Position numbers and translations under genes: made by a program. 64,000 nucleotides of DNA, from the NCBI GenBank assembly GCA_900541835.1, contig UQLL01000010.1, positions 1-64,000 on the forward strand. Direction: 5' to 3'. Below, one piece after another: positions 1 through 8,337 of the stretch; within the stretch, counting starts at the first letter, position 1, and each line of letters begins with the position of its first letter. Source of the stretch: an uncultured Porphyromonadaceae bacterium (GTDB taxonomy: Bacteria > Bacteroidota > Bacteroidia > Bacteroidales > Muribaculaceae). The notes under the pieces are model-generated. The model had not been told where the DNA came from, did no database searches, and saw nothing but the letters and a program-made list of their open reading frames with translations.

Positions 1-55
1 GAGCGGATGCACCAGGGTGCATCCCTACGATTCGCCGGATTTTGCAACACCCTCT
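1..55. repeat. Right end of a MITE-like repeat, cut by the window edge
   Basis: Near-identical to positions 2601-2655, the right end of the complete element at 2521-2656. It contains the palindrome GGATGCAC-CAGG-GTGCATCC (5-24), then CCTACGATTCGCCGGAT, and ends in the terminal repeat ACACCCTCT (47-55). The left part lies outside the window. Confidence 0.8.
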
Positions 56-82
56 ATGTTAGGTAAAAAAGAAAGATAGGCT

Positions 83-2521
83 ATGAAGAAGACAGCGATA
101 GCCGGGCTGTGCCTGGCGGGCGCATGCACGGCATGGGCGCTGGCGCCGGTGCGCGGCGTGGTCGACACCGACCATGGTGTGCGAGTCAAGACCGAGAAAG
201 GCACCCTTCAGCTTGTGCCATATTCGGCATCCGTGATCCGCGTGGTGGCCCTCCCCGAGGGGACCGCCGAGTCCTACACCCCCACCCAGGGCATCGCCAT
301 CGAGCCGGACGCCCGCTACTCTGTGACGAGCACCCCGGATGCCATTGAGCTGCTCACCGACTCTGCGTCGGTGAGCGTGGACCGCAAGACCGGCCGCCTG
401 ACCTTCCGCGACCACACCGAGCGTATCCTGCTCGAGGGCGCCGAGTGGTGGGCCAACACCCCGCAGGAGCGCCGCATCGCCCTATACGCCCCGGAACCCG
501 GAAACATCTTCGGCGGAGGAGAGAGGGGACACAAACTCCGCCTCAACGGCGACTCGCTGACTTTCTACAACCGCCAGAACTACGGCTACACCGACTCCGA
601 CCCGCGCATCAGCCAGATGGGCATCTCGGTGCCATACTTCGTCTCCGACGCCGGCTACGGCATCCTCTTCGACGACTTCTCCCGCGGCATGGCCGTGCTG
701 GGCGACACCATCGTCTACACATCGCAGTCGCCCGCGCCCGTGGCCGCCTACCTCATAAGCGGCAACGGCTCGCTGGCCGGCGCAACCCGCGAATTCACCG
801 CCCTGACAGGACGCCAGCCCCTGCCACCGCTCTGGGCCCTCGGATACATCACCTCCAAGTACGGCTACCACAACCAGCGCGAGGCCGAGGGAGTCATCGA
901 CACGCTCAAGACACGCGGCTACCCGGTGGACGGCATGGTGCTCGACCTGTACTGGTACGGCAAGGAGACCGACATGGGCCGCCTGGCCTGGGACACCCTC
1001 CAGTGGCCCGACCACCGCGCCATGCTCAAGTCGCTGGGCGACAAGGGCGTCAACGTCGTCACCATCTCCCAGCCATACATCAACAAGAAGGGGGGCATCG
1101 ACGTCTACAACGAACTCGTGAAGAAGGGACTGACAGTGCGCGACGCCCAGGGCCAAAACCACGACGTCACCATCTGGGTGGGCGAGAGCGGAATGTTCGA
1201 CGTGAGCAACCCCAAGACGCAGGAGTGGCTGTGGAACCGCCTGAAGCCCCTGACGGCCGAGGGCATCGACGGCTGGTGGGGCGACCTGGGCGAGCCCGAA
1301 GTACACCCCCTCAGCATCGTGCACGCCAACGGCCTCAGCGCCGAGCAGTACCACAACGCCTACGGCAACCAGTGGAGCAAGCTAATCTACGACGGCCTGC
1401 GGCAGGACTTCCCCGGCCAGCGCCCGCTGCTCATGATGCGCGGCGGCACTACCGGCCTGCAGCGCTACGGCGTCTTTCCCTGGACCACCGACGTCTCCCG
1501 CTCCTGGGGCGGCCTCCAGCCGCAGGTCAAGCTCATGCTCTCCAGCGGCCTCAGCGGCCTCGGCTACATGGGTTCCGACGTGGGCGGCTTCGCCGTCGAC
1601 CCCAAGCATCCCGAGGACCCCGAACTGTACGTCCGCTGGCTCCAGGCCGGCACCTTCTCTCCCATGCTCCGCACTCACGCCCAGCACAAGCCCGAGCCAT
1701 ACAACTACCCCCAGTACGAGGACATCTCCAAACGCTACATCAAGATGCGCTACGAGTGGCTCCCCTATAACTACACCCTGGCGTACGAGAACGCCACCAC
1801 CGGCGCCCCGCTGGCCCGCCCTCTCAACTTCCGCGGCGACAGCCAAGGCCGCAAGTACGCCGACATCCCCGACGAGTACCTGTGGGGCGACGAAGTGCTC
1901 GTGGCCCCCGTCATGACTCCGGGAACCCGCAGCCGGAAAGTCACCTTCCCCGAAGGCTCGCAATGGGTGGACTGGCACAACCCCACCGTCTACCACCGCC
2001 CGGGCACCACAGCCACCGTCAAGGCACCGCTCGACCGCCTCCCCCTGTTCGTGCGCGCCGGAGCCTTCATTCCCCAGTACATGGAGCAGATAGAGAACGT
2101 CGCCCAGTACGACCCGCGCTTCCTGACCATCCGCTACTTCCCCTCCACCGAGGAGACCAGCTACACACTGTTCGACGACAACCACCTGTCGCCGACATCC
2201 ATCGAGGACGGACAGTACCGGCTCGACACCTTCACCGGGCGCCGCCAGAACGCCGAGACTCAGATCCGCATCTCCAGCCGGGGCGGCTACGAGGGCATGG
2301 CCGACGTGCGCGTGTTCACCCTCCAGATTCCCAACACCCTGCGCGCACCCCGCTCCGTGACCGTCGCCACCGACGACCCCGCCGACGTGCCCCTGCGACT
2401 CGACCGCTCCGCCTCACTGCGGGCCATCCGCCAGCAGGGCTGGCACTACGACGCCTCCACCCGCACCCTCTCCGTCCGCATCACATACACCGGCAATACA
2501 CTCACCGTCACCGCACTCTGA
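83..2521 (+). CDS. Secreted glycoside hydrolase family 31 (alpha-glucosidase type)
   Basis: Hydrolyses alpha-linked glucosides or xylosides outside the cytoplasm; the exact substrate cannot be read from sequence. The 812 residues begin with a signal peptide (MKKTAIAGLCLAGACTAWA). A mutarotase-like N-terminal domain (about 30-230) is followed by the GH31 barrel (about 240-580) and C-terminal beta domains. The catalytic motif WWGDLGEPE puts the nucleophile at Asp401, and GSDVGGF (497-503) gives the likely acid/base Asp499. The ATG at 83 is the only start that places the signal peptide at the N-terminus. No SusC/D pair is adjacent, so it is not in a typical polysaccharide utilisation locus. The last base of the TGA stop is also the first base of the MITE at 2521. 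Confidence 0.93.
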   Translation: MKKTAIAGLCLAGACTAWALAPVRGVVDTDHGVRVKTEKGTLQLVPYSASVIRVVALPEGTAESYTPTQGIAIEPDARYSVTSTPDAIELLTDSASVSVDRKTGRLTFRDHTERILLEGAEWWANTPQERRIALYAPEPGNIFGGGERGHKLRLNGDSLTFYNRQNYGYTDSDPRISQMGISVPYFVSDAGYGILFDDFSRGMAVLGDTIVYTSQSPAPVAAYLISGNGSLAGATREFTALTGRQPLPPLWALGYITSKYGYHNQREAEGVIDTLKTRGYPVDGMVLDLYWYGKETDMGRLAWDTLQWPDHRAMLKSLGDKGVNVVTISQPYINKKGGIDVYNELVKKGLTVRDAQGQNHDVTIWVGESGMFDVSNPKTQEWLWNRLKPLTAEGIDGWWGDLGEPEVHPLSIVHANGLSAEQYHNAYGNQWSKLIYDGLRQDFPGQRPLLMMRGGTTGLQRYGVFPWTTDVSRSWGGLQPQVKLMLSSGLSGLGYMGSDVGGFAVDPKHPEDPELYVRWLQAGTFSPMLRTHAQHKPEPYNYPQYEDISKRYIKMRYEWLPYNYTLAYENATTGAPLARPLNFRGDSQGRKYADIPDEYLWGDEVLVAPVMTPGTRSRKVTFPEGSQWVDWHNPTVYHRPGTTATVKAPLDRLPLFVRAGAFIPQYMEQIENVAQYDPRFLTIRYFPSTEETSYTLFDDNHLSPTSIEDGQYRLDTFTGRRQNAETQIRISSRGGYEGMADVRVFTLQIPNTLRAPRSVTVATDDPADVPLRLDRSASLRAIRQQGWHYDASTRTLSVRITYTGNTLTVTAL

Positions 2522-2656
2522 AGAGGGTGTGTCAGAATTCAAAATTTCGGTCAGATTGTAGGGCTGCACCCCGGTGCAGCCGCCGATAATCAATAAAGTA
2601 GAGCGGATGCACCGGGGTGCATTCCTACGATTCGCCGGATTGTGCAACACCCTCTT
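2521..2656. repeat. 136-bp MITE-like element with terminal inverted repeats
   Basis: Perfect 10-bp inverted ends AAGAGGGTGT (2521-2530) and ACACCCTCTT (2647-2656). Inside are two palindromes, GGCTGCAC-CCCG-GTGCAGCC (2562-2581) and GGATGCAC-CGGG-GTGCATTC (2605-2624), separated by an AT-rich spacer. It encodes no protein. An inverted copy lies at 58919-59040 and the right half at 1-55. The left end GAGGGTGTGTCAGAA is shared with the element at 8209-8337. A non-autonomous transposon-derived repeat is inferred. Confidence 0.8.
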
Positions 2657-2670
2657 TTGACTTCCATTTC

Positions 2671-3219
2671 ATGATTGGCAAGATTTACGAAGACACCGTT
2701 CCGCCCGAAAGCTCGGGACTCCAGCGCCAAGCGCTGGAGAAGCTGACCGAGCTGGGCATCCATTACCGCGTAGCCCCCTGCACCGACGCCGTCAGCATCG
2801 ACGATTGCGAGGAGGTGGGCCGTGCCCTCGGCGTGCGCCTGATCAAGAACCTGCTGGTCAGCAACCGCCAGGGCACCCGCTTCCACCTCGTGACCATGCC
2901 GGGAGAAAAGCCCTTCGTCACCCGCGCATTCACCGCCGGCCGCGGCGTCAGCCGCGTGTCGTTCGTCAGCGCCGACAAGCTCATGTCCATGCTCTCCACC
3001 CCCGTCGGCGGCGCCGGGCCACTCTCCCTCATGAGCGACACCGACGGCCGCGTCGAGGCCGTCATCGACTCCGACCTCGATTCCGACGCCGAAGTCGCCG
3101 TGCCCGTCTTCTCTCCGGCCATGTACGCCGCTATCCGCTTGAGCGACATAACCGACCGCCTCCTCCCCGCCATCGCCCATCCCCCCGTCACCATCGAAAT
3201 GAGTGCCGAATTTGCGTAA
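2671..3219 (+). CDS. YbaK/EbsC-type aminoacyl-tRNA deacylase (ProX-like)
   Basis: Small single-domain cytoplasmic protein (182 aa) of the family that hydrolyses mischarged aminoacyl-tRNAs, typically Ala- or Cys-tRNAPro. Recognisable elements are the N-terminal helix region LEKLTELGIHYRV, the conserved lysine in GVRLIKNLLVSN, and the FHLVTMPGEKPF strand followed by RGVSRVSFVSADKL. An upstream in-frame ATG at 2617 lies inside the MITE, so I chose the ATG at 2671, just past the repeat, where family-like sequence begins. The tRNA-Leu promoter overlaps its 3' end. Family assignment is firm; the substrate tRNA is inferred. Confidence 0.85.
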   Translation: MIGKIYEDTVPPESSGLQRQALEKLTELGIHYRVAPCTDAVSIDDCEEVGRALGVRLIKNLLVSNRQGTRFHLVTMPGEKPFVTRAFTAGRGVSRVSFVSADKLMSMLSTPVGGAGPLSLMSDTDGRVEAVIDSDLDSDAEVAVPVFSPAMYAAIRLSDITDRLLPAIAHPPVTIEMSAEFA

Positions 3220-3242
3220 TCCGCCGAAATGCACTATCTTTG
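3211..3242 (+). promoter_or_regulatory. Promoter of tRNA-Leu
   Basis: TTTG (3211-3214), 20-bp spacer, TATCTTTG (3235-3242): the full Bacteroidota sigma-ABfr consensus. The -33 box ends just before the stop codon (3217-3219) of the upstream deacylase gene. Confidence 0.85.
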
Positions 3243-3255
3243 CAGGCGCAATCAT

Positions 3256-3337
3256 GCCCGGATGGCGGAATCGGTAGACGCGCTGGTCTCAAACACCAGT
3301 GGGGAAACCCATCTCGGTTCGAGCCCGAGTCCGGGTA
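3256..3337 (+). tRNA. tRNA-Leu (anticodon CAA)
   Basis: Class II tRNA with a long variable arm. The acceptor GCCCGGA pairs with TCCGGGT (3330-3336) and the discriminator A is at 3337. The anticodon stem CTGGT/ACCAG encloses loop CTCAAAC, so the anticodon CAA reads UUG. The T arm TCGGTTCGAGCCCGA is intact. CCA is not encoded. Confidence 0.95.
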
Positions 3338-3388
3338 CTGCATCGGTCGGTGGCCTCGACAGGCCGCCGACCTATTTTACGTATGTAG

Positions 3389-3523
3389 GAAATTGTTGCC
3401 ACATTGACGCTCTACGTCCCCAAAGGCACCCTGGACGGCGTCCGCGTCGACACCGTCCGCCTCGGCCCCGGCATCTACATAGAAGTCCGCGGCTCCCGCT
3501 CCAGCAAAGTCATCGTCAAGTAA
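3389..3523 (+). pseudogene. 3' stub of a surface-protein gene (C-terminal sorting-type tail)
   Basis: An open stretch without a start codon, closed upstream by TAG at 3386-3388, encodes about 44 residues ending GPGIYIEVRGSRSSKVIVK and TAA. The tail matches in pattern the C-terminus of the leucine-rich-repeat protein at 13281 (GIYIRVQGGKATKVLVNE), a layout like type IX secretion C-terminal signals. The rest of the gene is absent, and tRNA-Leu ends about 50 bp upstream. I read it as the remnant of a deleted or displaced surface protein. Confidence 0.6.
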
Positions 3524-3543
3524 CCACTCTCAACTTTTATTCG

Positions 3544-3551
3544 TATCTTTG
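3544..3551 (+). promoter_or_regulatory. Probable -7 box of the 3574 lipoprotein gene
   Basis: TATCTTTG lies 22 bp before the ATG. No good TTTG box sits 19-20 bp upstream, so only the -7 element is supported. Confidence 0.5.
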
Positions 3552-3573
3552 CGGAAAAATAAATTTCCGAGAT

Positions 3574-4065
3574 ATGCATAAGACCCTTTCGCTGCTGCTC
3601 GCTGCAGCACTGGCAGCCCTGCTGGGCGCCTGCGGCTCCCGCAACACCGACACCACATCCGAGTCCGGCCCCGCCCCCGACACCACCATACGGGTCGTGG
3701 GCGATTCCGCCACGCCCGCCAACGCCACAGACACCGCCACGGCCCCTAACTCAGAGGCAAACGCCGCCCAGGCCGCGTCCGAGGAGACCGATGCCGAGCC
3801 GGCCAAAGGTGCCATCGAGAAAGGCGCCAACCTGGCCGAGGCACTCCGCGCCGCCGGAAAGGTGACCTACGAATACAACGCCGACAACGGCATCTGGGCA
3901 CACGTGCAGGGCAAGCACGTCAGCATCGTCATCGACGAAGCCGACCTCAACGCACGCGGACAGAAGATAGTCAACGCCCTCACGTCCGACATCGAGCCCG
4001 ACGTGGCCCTGAGCCCCGACTGCTTCAAGCCGACGGCCAAAATCCGCCGCATCGAAAAAGACTGA
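3574..4065 (+). CDS. Small lipoprotein of unknown function
   Basis: Predicted lipoprotein of 163 residues. MHKTLSLLLAAALAALLGAC is a signal peptide with lipobox LGAC, so the mature protein starts at Cys20. Residues 20-85 are a low-complexity Thr/Ala/Asp/Glu linker. The C-terminal part (about 85-163) looks like a small folded domain (GKVTYEYNADNGIWAHVQGKH, broken only by its ordinary composition) ending in a Lys/Arg-rich tail. The same frame is open further upstream through the tRNA, but the signal peptide and the TATCTTTG box fix the start at 3574. I do not recognise the family. Confidence 0.8.
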   Translation: MHKTLSLLLAAALAALLGACGSRNTDTTSESGPAPDTTIRVVGDSATPANATDTATAPNSEANAAQAASEETDAEPAKGAIEKGANLAEALRAAGKVTYEYNADNGIWAHVQGKHVSIVIDEADLNARGQKIVNALTSDIEPDVALSPDCFKPTAKIRRIEKD

Positions 4066-4092
4066 TGCAGGCGCGGTAAAGTCAAGGGCCGC

Positions 4093-4120
4093 GGGGACGC
4101 ACGACCGGCGCATCCCTGCG
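4093..4120. repeat. Degenerate copy of the GGACGCAC palindrome
   Basis: GGGACGCACGACCGGCGCAT followed by CCCTGCG. It keeps the first arm, but the second has decayed (GCGCATCC for GTGCGTCC). It lies between the lipoprotein stop and the rel promoter. Confidence 0.6.
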
Positions 4121-4138
4121 ACTCTCAACTTTTATTCG

Positions 4139-4146
4139 TAACTTTG
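4139..4146 (+). promoter_or_regulatory. -7 box of the rel gene, very close to the start codon
   Basis: TAACTTTG ends only 7 bp before the ATG at 4154 and overlaps the region of the alternative GTG at 4148. Transcription should begin within a few bases of the start codon, giving an mRNA with almost no leader. The -33 box is weak. Confidence 0.6.
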
Positions 4147-4147
4147 C

Positions 4148-6037
4148 GTGGCAATGGAAATGGAAAAGGATTATACGGACATGGTCAATCAGGCCTGGCA
4201 GCAGCTGCGGCAGGCCCTGGCTCAAAGGTTCACGGAAGAGGACATGCAGCTGGCGGAGAGTGCCTTCGGTCTCGCCAGACAGGCCCACAGCCTACAGCGC
4301 CGCAAGTCGGGAGAGCCATACATACTCCACCCCCTGGCCGTGGCACGCATCGTCGGCGTAGACCTCGAGCTCGACGCACACATGGTGGCCGCCGCGCTGC
4401 TCCACGACGTGGTCGAGGACACCCCCTACACCCTCTCAGACATCCGGGAGCGCTTCGGCCCCGACGTCGCCAGCCTCGTCAACGTCGTCACCAAGCGCCC
4501 CAAGTCCAGCTACGACCAGAGCAAGCAGGTCGACAACTTCCGCCAGATCCTGGAGAGCGTCCACAGCGACGTCCGCGCACTGCTCATCAAGCTCGCCGAC
4601 CGCCTCCACAACATGCGAACCCTCGAGGCACAGCGCCCCGACAAGCAGCTCAAGATAGCCGGCGAGACCGACTACTTCTACGCCCCCCTGGCCAACCGCC
4701 TCGGCCTGTACCACATCAAGTCCGAGCTCGAGAACCTCTCCTTCCGCTTCCGCCAGCCACGCTACTACGACCAGATCAGCCGCCGGATGCACGAGTACAT
4801 GCACACGGCCCGCCCCCGCATCGAGGCCTTCGCCGCCGACATCGACCGCGCCCTGCGCCAGCATGGCATAGAGGCCCGCACCGAAGTACGCTTCCGCCTG
4901 CCCAGCTCCGTGGCTCGAAAGATGCGCGACCGCGACTGCACCTTCGCGCACGTCGATGGCAAGCACTACATCCGCGTCGTATTCCCCGCCGGGGCCGACC
5001 ACGCCGCCGACAAGCAGGCCGCCATCGGCATCTACTCCGCCCTCACCGACGTCTGGAGAGAAAAGCCCGGCTCCACCTCCAACTACATCGACACCCCCAA
5101 GGAGAACGGCTACCAGAGCTTCCACCTCAAGCTCCTGGCCGACGGCCGCTGGGAAGAGATCCACATCGCCTCCGACCGCATGCTCCGCCAGAACCGAGTC
5201 ACCAGCGGCGGAGAGATCAACGACCCCAATATCCACACCTGGCTCGAGAAGTTCCGCCGCACCCTCGACGACGCCGCCGCCGACCCCACGCGCATGGACT
5301 ACCTCGATTCCGCCACCACCCTCTTCTACAACGACGACATACGAGTCTTCACCCCCGGCGGACGCGAGGTGCTGCTTCCCAAGAACGCCACCGCCCTCGA
5401 CTTCGCCTACGAAGTCGGCGACGACATAGGCCGCCACGCCACACACTGCCGCGTCAACGGCAAGCTCTGCTCCGTAAAGACCGTGCTGCGCCGAGGCGAC
5501 GTCGTCGAAATCGGCACCGACCCGCAGGCCGTCCCCGGACGCGACTGGCTCCTCCACGCCCACACCTTCAAGGCCCAGAAAGCCCTGCGCGACCACTACG
5601 CCACCCTGCCGCGCCTGCCTTACCGCCGCTGCGAGCACTGCCACCCCATCCCCGGCGAGGAGGTCATCGGCTTCCGCAACGCCGACGACAGCGTCACCAT
5701 CCACCGCCGCTCCTGCCCCGAGGCCATCCGCGCCGCCTCGCGCCATGGCGACCGCATCACCGAAGTCGACTTCCCCGAGAACCCGCAGCGCCTATACAGC
5801 GCCACCCTGCGCATACGCGGCGTCGACCGCTACCACCTGCTGAGCGACATCATCGACTGCATCACCGAGCAGCAGGGTCTCAACATGCACCACGTCACCA
5901 GCGACGACATCGACAACATCGCCCACATCACCATCACCTTCGACGTCACCGGCACCGCCGAGCTCGAGCGCACCATCGCCTCCATCGAGGCCATCCCCGG
6001 CGTCGACGAAGTCCTCCAGCAGGCCAGCCCCGCCTGA
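4148..6037 (+). CDS. Short RelA/SpoT-family (p)ppGpp hydrolase/synthetase
   Basis: Controls the alarmone (p)ppGpp. Counting from GTG at 4148 (ATG at 4154 and 4160 are likelier real starts), there are 629 residues. An HD hydrolase domain carries LLHDVVEDT (His86, Asp87) and IKLADRLHNMRTL. A synthetase-like region follows (about 240-350), then a TGS domain (IRVFTPGGREV, about 400-460), a Cys/His segment (RCEHCHPIPGEE) and a C-terminal ACT domain. It is about 100 residues shorter than usual Rel proteins. The synthetase keeps ENGYQSFH, but the expected upstream K-SIW-K and D-A-R signatures are not evident and the usual EIQIRT reads EEIHIAS. A functional hydrolase is likely; synthetase activity is doubtful. 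A second full-length Rel elsewhere would be expected. Confidence 0.85.
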   Translation: MAMEMEKDYTDMVNQAWQQLRQALAQRFTEEDMQLAESAFGLARQAHSLQRRKSGEPYILHPLAVARIVGVDLELDAHMVAAALLHDVVEDTPYTLSDIRERFGPDVASLVNVVTKRPKSSYDQSKQVDNFRQILESVHSDVRALLIKLADRLHNMRTLEAQRPDKQLKIAGETDYFYAPLANRLGLYHIKSELENLSFRFRQPRYYDQISRRMHEYMHTARPRIEAFAADIDRALRQHGIEARTEVRFRLPSSVARKMRDRDCTFAHVDGKHYIRVVFPAGADHAADKQAAIGIYSALTDVWREKPGSTSNYIDTPKENGYQSFHLKLLADGRWEEIHIASDRMLRQNRVTSGGEINDPNIHTWLEKFRRTLDDAAADPTRMDYLDSATTLFYNDDIRVFTPGGREVLLPKNATALDFAYEVGDDIGRHATHCRVNGKLCSVKTVLRRGDVVEIGTDPQAVPGRDWLLHAHTFKAQKALRDHYATLPRLPYRRCEHCHPIPGEEVIGFRNADDSVTIHRRSCPEAIRAASRHGDRITEVDFPENPQRLYSATLRIRGVDRYHLLSDIIDCITEQQGLNMHHVTSDDIDNIAHITITFDVTGTAELERTIASIEAIPGVDEVLQQASPA

Positions 6038-6123
6038 CACCGCCATAGAAGCCATTAAAGAGAGAAACCTACGGGGCAAGCGCCTATTCTTGTCATTTTG
6101 ACAAAATTCATGTTCCCAAACCC

Positions 6124-6153
6124 CTTGCGTATTGACATTTTTATGTAACTTTG
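6124..6153 (+). promoter_or_regulatory. Promoter of korAB with a ~130-nt leader
   Basis: TAACTTTG (6146-6153) with a weak CTTG (6124-6127, 18-bp spacer). The start codon is 130 bp downstream, the longest leader in this part of the window. The leader contains a small hairpin, GGGGC (6182-6186) with GCCCC (6193-6197). Confidence 0.55.
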
Positions 6154-6283
6154 CACCGAAATTCGTTCCGTCCGCCGTGTCGGGGCCCAAAAGCCCCCGG
6201 TGCAGCGGCCTTGAACGCACTCTGAACAAAAGGAAAAATACCAAGAAAACAATACCCCAAACAAGTATAAAAGGAAAAGTGAT

Positions 6284-8137
6284 ATGCTTGAAGGAACCAA
6301 GGTGAAACCCGTCGACAGCGTCGTAGTGCGCTTCAGCGGCGACTCCGGCGACGGCATGCAGCTCGCCGGCAACATCTTCTCTAACGTATCGGCCGGGGAG
6401 GGCAACGAAATCTCCACCTTCCCCGACTATCCGGCCGAGATCCGCGCCCCGCAGGGCACCCTGAGCGGCGTCAGCGGATTCCAGGTCCACATCGGCGTGG
6501 GCGTCTACACCCCCGGCGACCAGGCCGACGTGCTCGTGGCCATGAACCCCGCAGCACTCAAGACAAACCTTAAATTTCTCAAGCCCGGCGGAATAATCAT
6601 CGTCGACACCGACACCTTCCGCGAGCCAGACCTCAAGAAAGCCGAGTACCGGACCATGGACCCCATCGCCGAGCTCGGCATCGACCGCAAGCGCGTCCTC
6701 GGAGTGGACATGACGACCCTGGTCAAAGAGACCCTCAAGGACTCCGGAATGTCGCCCGCCGCCGTGCTCAAGTGCAAGAACATGTTCGCCCTGGGCCTCA
6801 TCTGCTGGCTCTTCGACAAGCCCGTCGACGCCGTGCTCCGCAAGCTCCAGGCCAAGTTCGCCAAGAAGCCCGCCGTCTACGAAGCCAACGCCAAGGTGGT
6901 GCAGGCCGGCTGGGACTGCGGCCACAACACCCACTCCTCCATGCCCACATACCGCGTGGAGAGCGACCACCAGCGCCCCGGCGTCTACACCGACGTCAGC
7001 GGCAACACCGCCACCGCCTGGGGCCTCATCATGGCCTCCCAGCGCAGCGGAAGGCCCCTCTTCCTCGGCTCGTACCCCATCACCCCGGCCACCGACATCC
7101 TCCACGAGCTCGCCAAGCGCAAGGACCTCGGCGTCAAGGCGTGCCAGATGGAAGACGAGATCGCCGGCGTGTGCTCCGCCATCGGCGCATCCTTCGCCGG
7201 CAACATGGCCGTCACCTCCACCTCCGGACCCGGCCTGGCCCTGAAGAGCGAGGGCATCGGCCTGGCCGTAATCATGGAGCTGCCCCTGGTGGTCATCGAC
7301 GTCCAGCGCGGCGGCCCATCCACCGGCCTCCCCACCAAGACCGAGCAGACAGACCTCGCCCAGGCCCTCTACGGCCGCAACGGCGAGAGCCCCATCCCCG
7401 TGCTCGCCGCCGCCTCCCCCACCGACTGCTTCGACATGGCCTTCGAGGCCGCACGAATAGCCATGGAGCACATGACACCCGTCATCCTCCTCACGGACGC
7501 CTTCATCGCCAACGGCTCCGCCGCCTGGCGCATACCCGAGGCCGACGAATATCCCGCCATCAACCCGCCACTGCTGACCGAAGGCAACATCCCCGAGGGC
7601 TGGCACCCCTACATGCGCCAGGCCGAGAACCACGTCCGCTACTGGGCCACCCCCGGCCTCAAGGGAGGCCAGCACCGCGTCGGCGGCCTCGAGAAGGACC
7701 CCGAGACCTCCGTCATCACCACCGACCCCGCCATGCACGAGGCCATGGTCCACGCCCGCGCCGGCAAGGTAAAGGCCATCGCACATGACATCCCCGAGCT
7801 CAAAGTCGAGGGCAATCCCGACGCCGACACCCTGCTCGTAGGATGGGGCGGCACCTATGGCCACCTCGTGGCAGCCGAAAAGGAGCTAAACGCACAGGGC
7901 GTCGCCACCGCCCACGCACAGCTGCGCTACATCAACCCCCTGCCCGCCAACGCCATAGAGCTCATGGGCAAATACAAGAACATCGTCGTGGCCGAGCTCA
8001 ACACCGGCCAGCTCGCCGACTGGCTCCAGGCCCGCCTCCCCCGCCACGAGATCCTGCGCATCAACAAGGTCCAGGGCCAGCCTTTCACCGTCCACGAGCT
8101 CGTAGAGGGCGTAAAGCGCGCAATCACCAACAAGTAA
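6284..8137 (+). CDS. korA: 2-oxoacid:ferredoxin oxidoreductase, alpha subunit (fused gamma-alpha)
   Basis: With KorB it converts 2-oxoglutarate (or a related 2-oxoacid) and CoA to the acyl-CoA, passing electrons to ferredoxin, for anaerobic central metabolism. The 617 residues have the gamma domain first (about 8-190, starting VRFSGDSGDGMQLAGN), then the alpha/pyrimidine-binding part (about 215-440, LGSYPITPATDILHEL and TSTSGPGLALKSEGIG) and a C-terminal CoA-side domain ending with the GQLADWLQ region. This fused order is typical of Bacteroidota KorA. korB follows after 213 bp that contain a repeat element, so the pair is probably still one transcript. Exact 2-oxoacid specificity is inferred from family. 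Confidence 0.93.
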   Translation: MLEGTKVKPVDSVVVRFSGDSGDGMQLAGNIFSNVSAGEGNEISTFPDYPAEIRAPQGTLSGVSGFQVHIGVGVYTPGDQADVLVAMNPAALKTNLKFLKPGGIIIVDTDTFREPDLKKAEYRTMDPIAELGIDRKRVLGVDMTTLVKETLKDSGMSPAAVLKCKNMFALGLICWLFDKPVDAVLRKLQAKFAKKPAVYEANAKVVQAGWDCGHNTHSSMPTYRVESDHQRPGVYTDVSGNTATAWGLIMASQRSGRPLFLGSYPITPATDILHELAKRKDLGVKACQMEDEIAGVCSAIGASFAGNMAVTSTSGPGLALKSEGIGLAVIMELPLVVIDVQRGGPSTGLPTKTEQTDLAQALYGRNGESPIPVLAAASPTDCFDMAFEAARIAMEHMTPVILLTDAFIANGSAAWRIPEADEYPAINPPLLTEGNIPEGWHPYMRQAENHVRYWATPGLKGGQHRVGGLEKDPETSVITTDPAMHEAMVHARAGKVKAIAHDIPELKVEGNPDADTLLVGWGGTYGHLVAAEKELNAQGVATAHAQLRYINPLPANAIELMGKYKNIVVAELNTGQLADWLQARLPRHEILRINKVQGQPFTVHELVEGVKRAITNK

Positions 8138-8208
8138 AATCAACCATGAGCCGTGTCAGAAAAACAAGGCGCATCCCGACTGCACTATATCCTCCGAAGG
8201 CAACCTTC

Positions 8209-8337
8209 GAGGGTGCTGTCAGAACGGATGCAGGTGTGGAGCTTCGGGGTTCCGAACAGGAGGGAGCGTACTGAAGTACGTGACCGACTGCGAGAGGTTC
8301 CCGAAGTGTCGCAGATGCGCCTTTCTGACACACCCTC
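8209..8337. repeat. MITE-like element between korA and korB
   Basis: The ends are inverted copies: GAGGGTGCTGTCAGAA (8209-8224) and TTCTGACACACCCTC (8323-8337), differing by a one-base indel. The interior has GTACTGAAGTAC and paired TTCGGGGTTCCGAA / TTCCCGAA segments, so the RNA should fold. An additional inverted pair, GTGTCAGAAA-AACAAGGCGCATC at 8153 against GATGCGCCTTTCTGACAC at 8314-8331, suggests a nested or wider element. The terminal sequence is shared with 2521-2656 and 61339-61358. Confidence 0.7.

Noticed and set aside
2617..2670. 18-residue N-terminal extension of the YbaK-type protein
   Set aside because: The ATG at 2617 lies within the MITE; the ATG at 2671 gives the normal family start.
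6182..6197. Regulatory hairpin in the korA leader
   Set aside because: Only a 5-bp GC stem; too small to claim function, mentioned with the promoter.
5792..7864. Long minus-strand open frame (about 690 codons) opposite rel and korA
   Set aside because: It mirrors strong plus-strand genes; composition is Gly/Val/Asp-rich and lacks domains. GC-rich genes with C or G in third positions create such shadows. Many similar frames exist (for example 59136-59996 plus, 12852-14699 plus).
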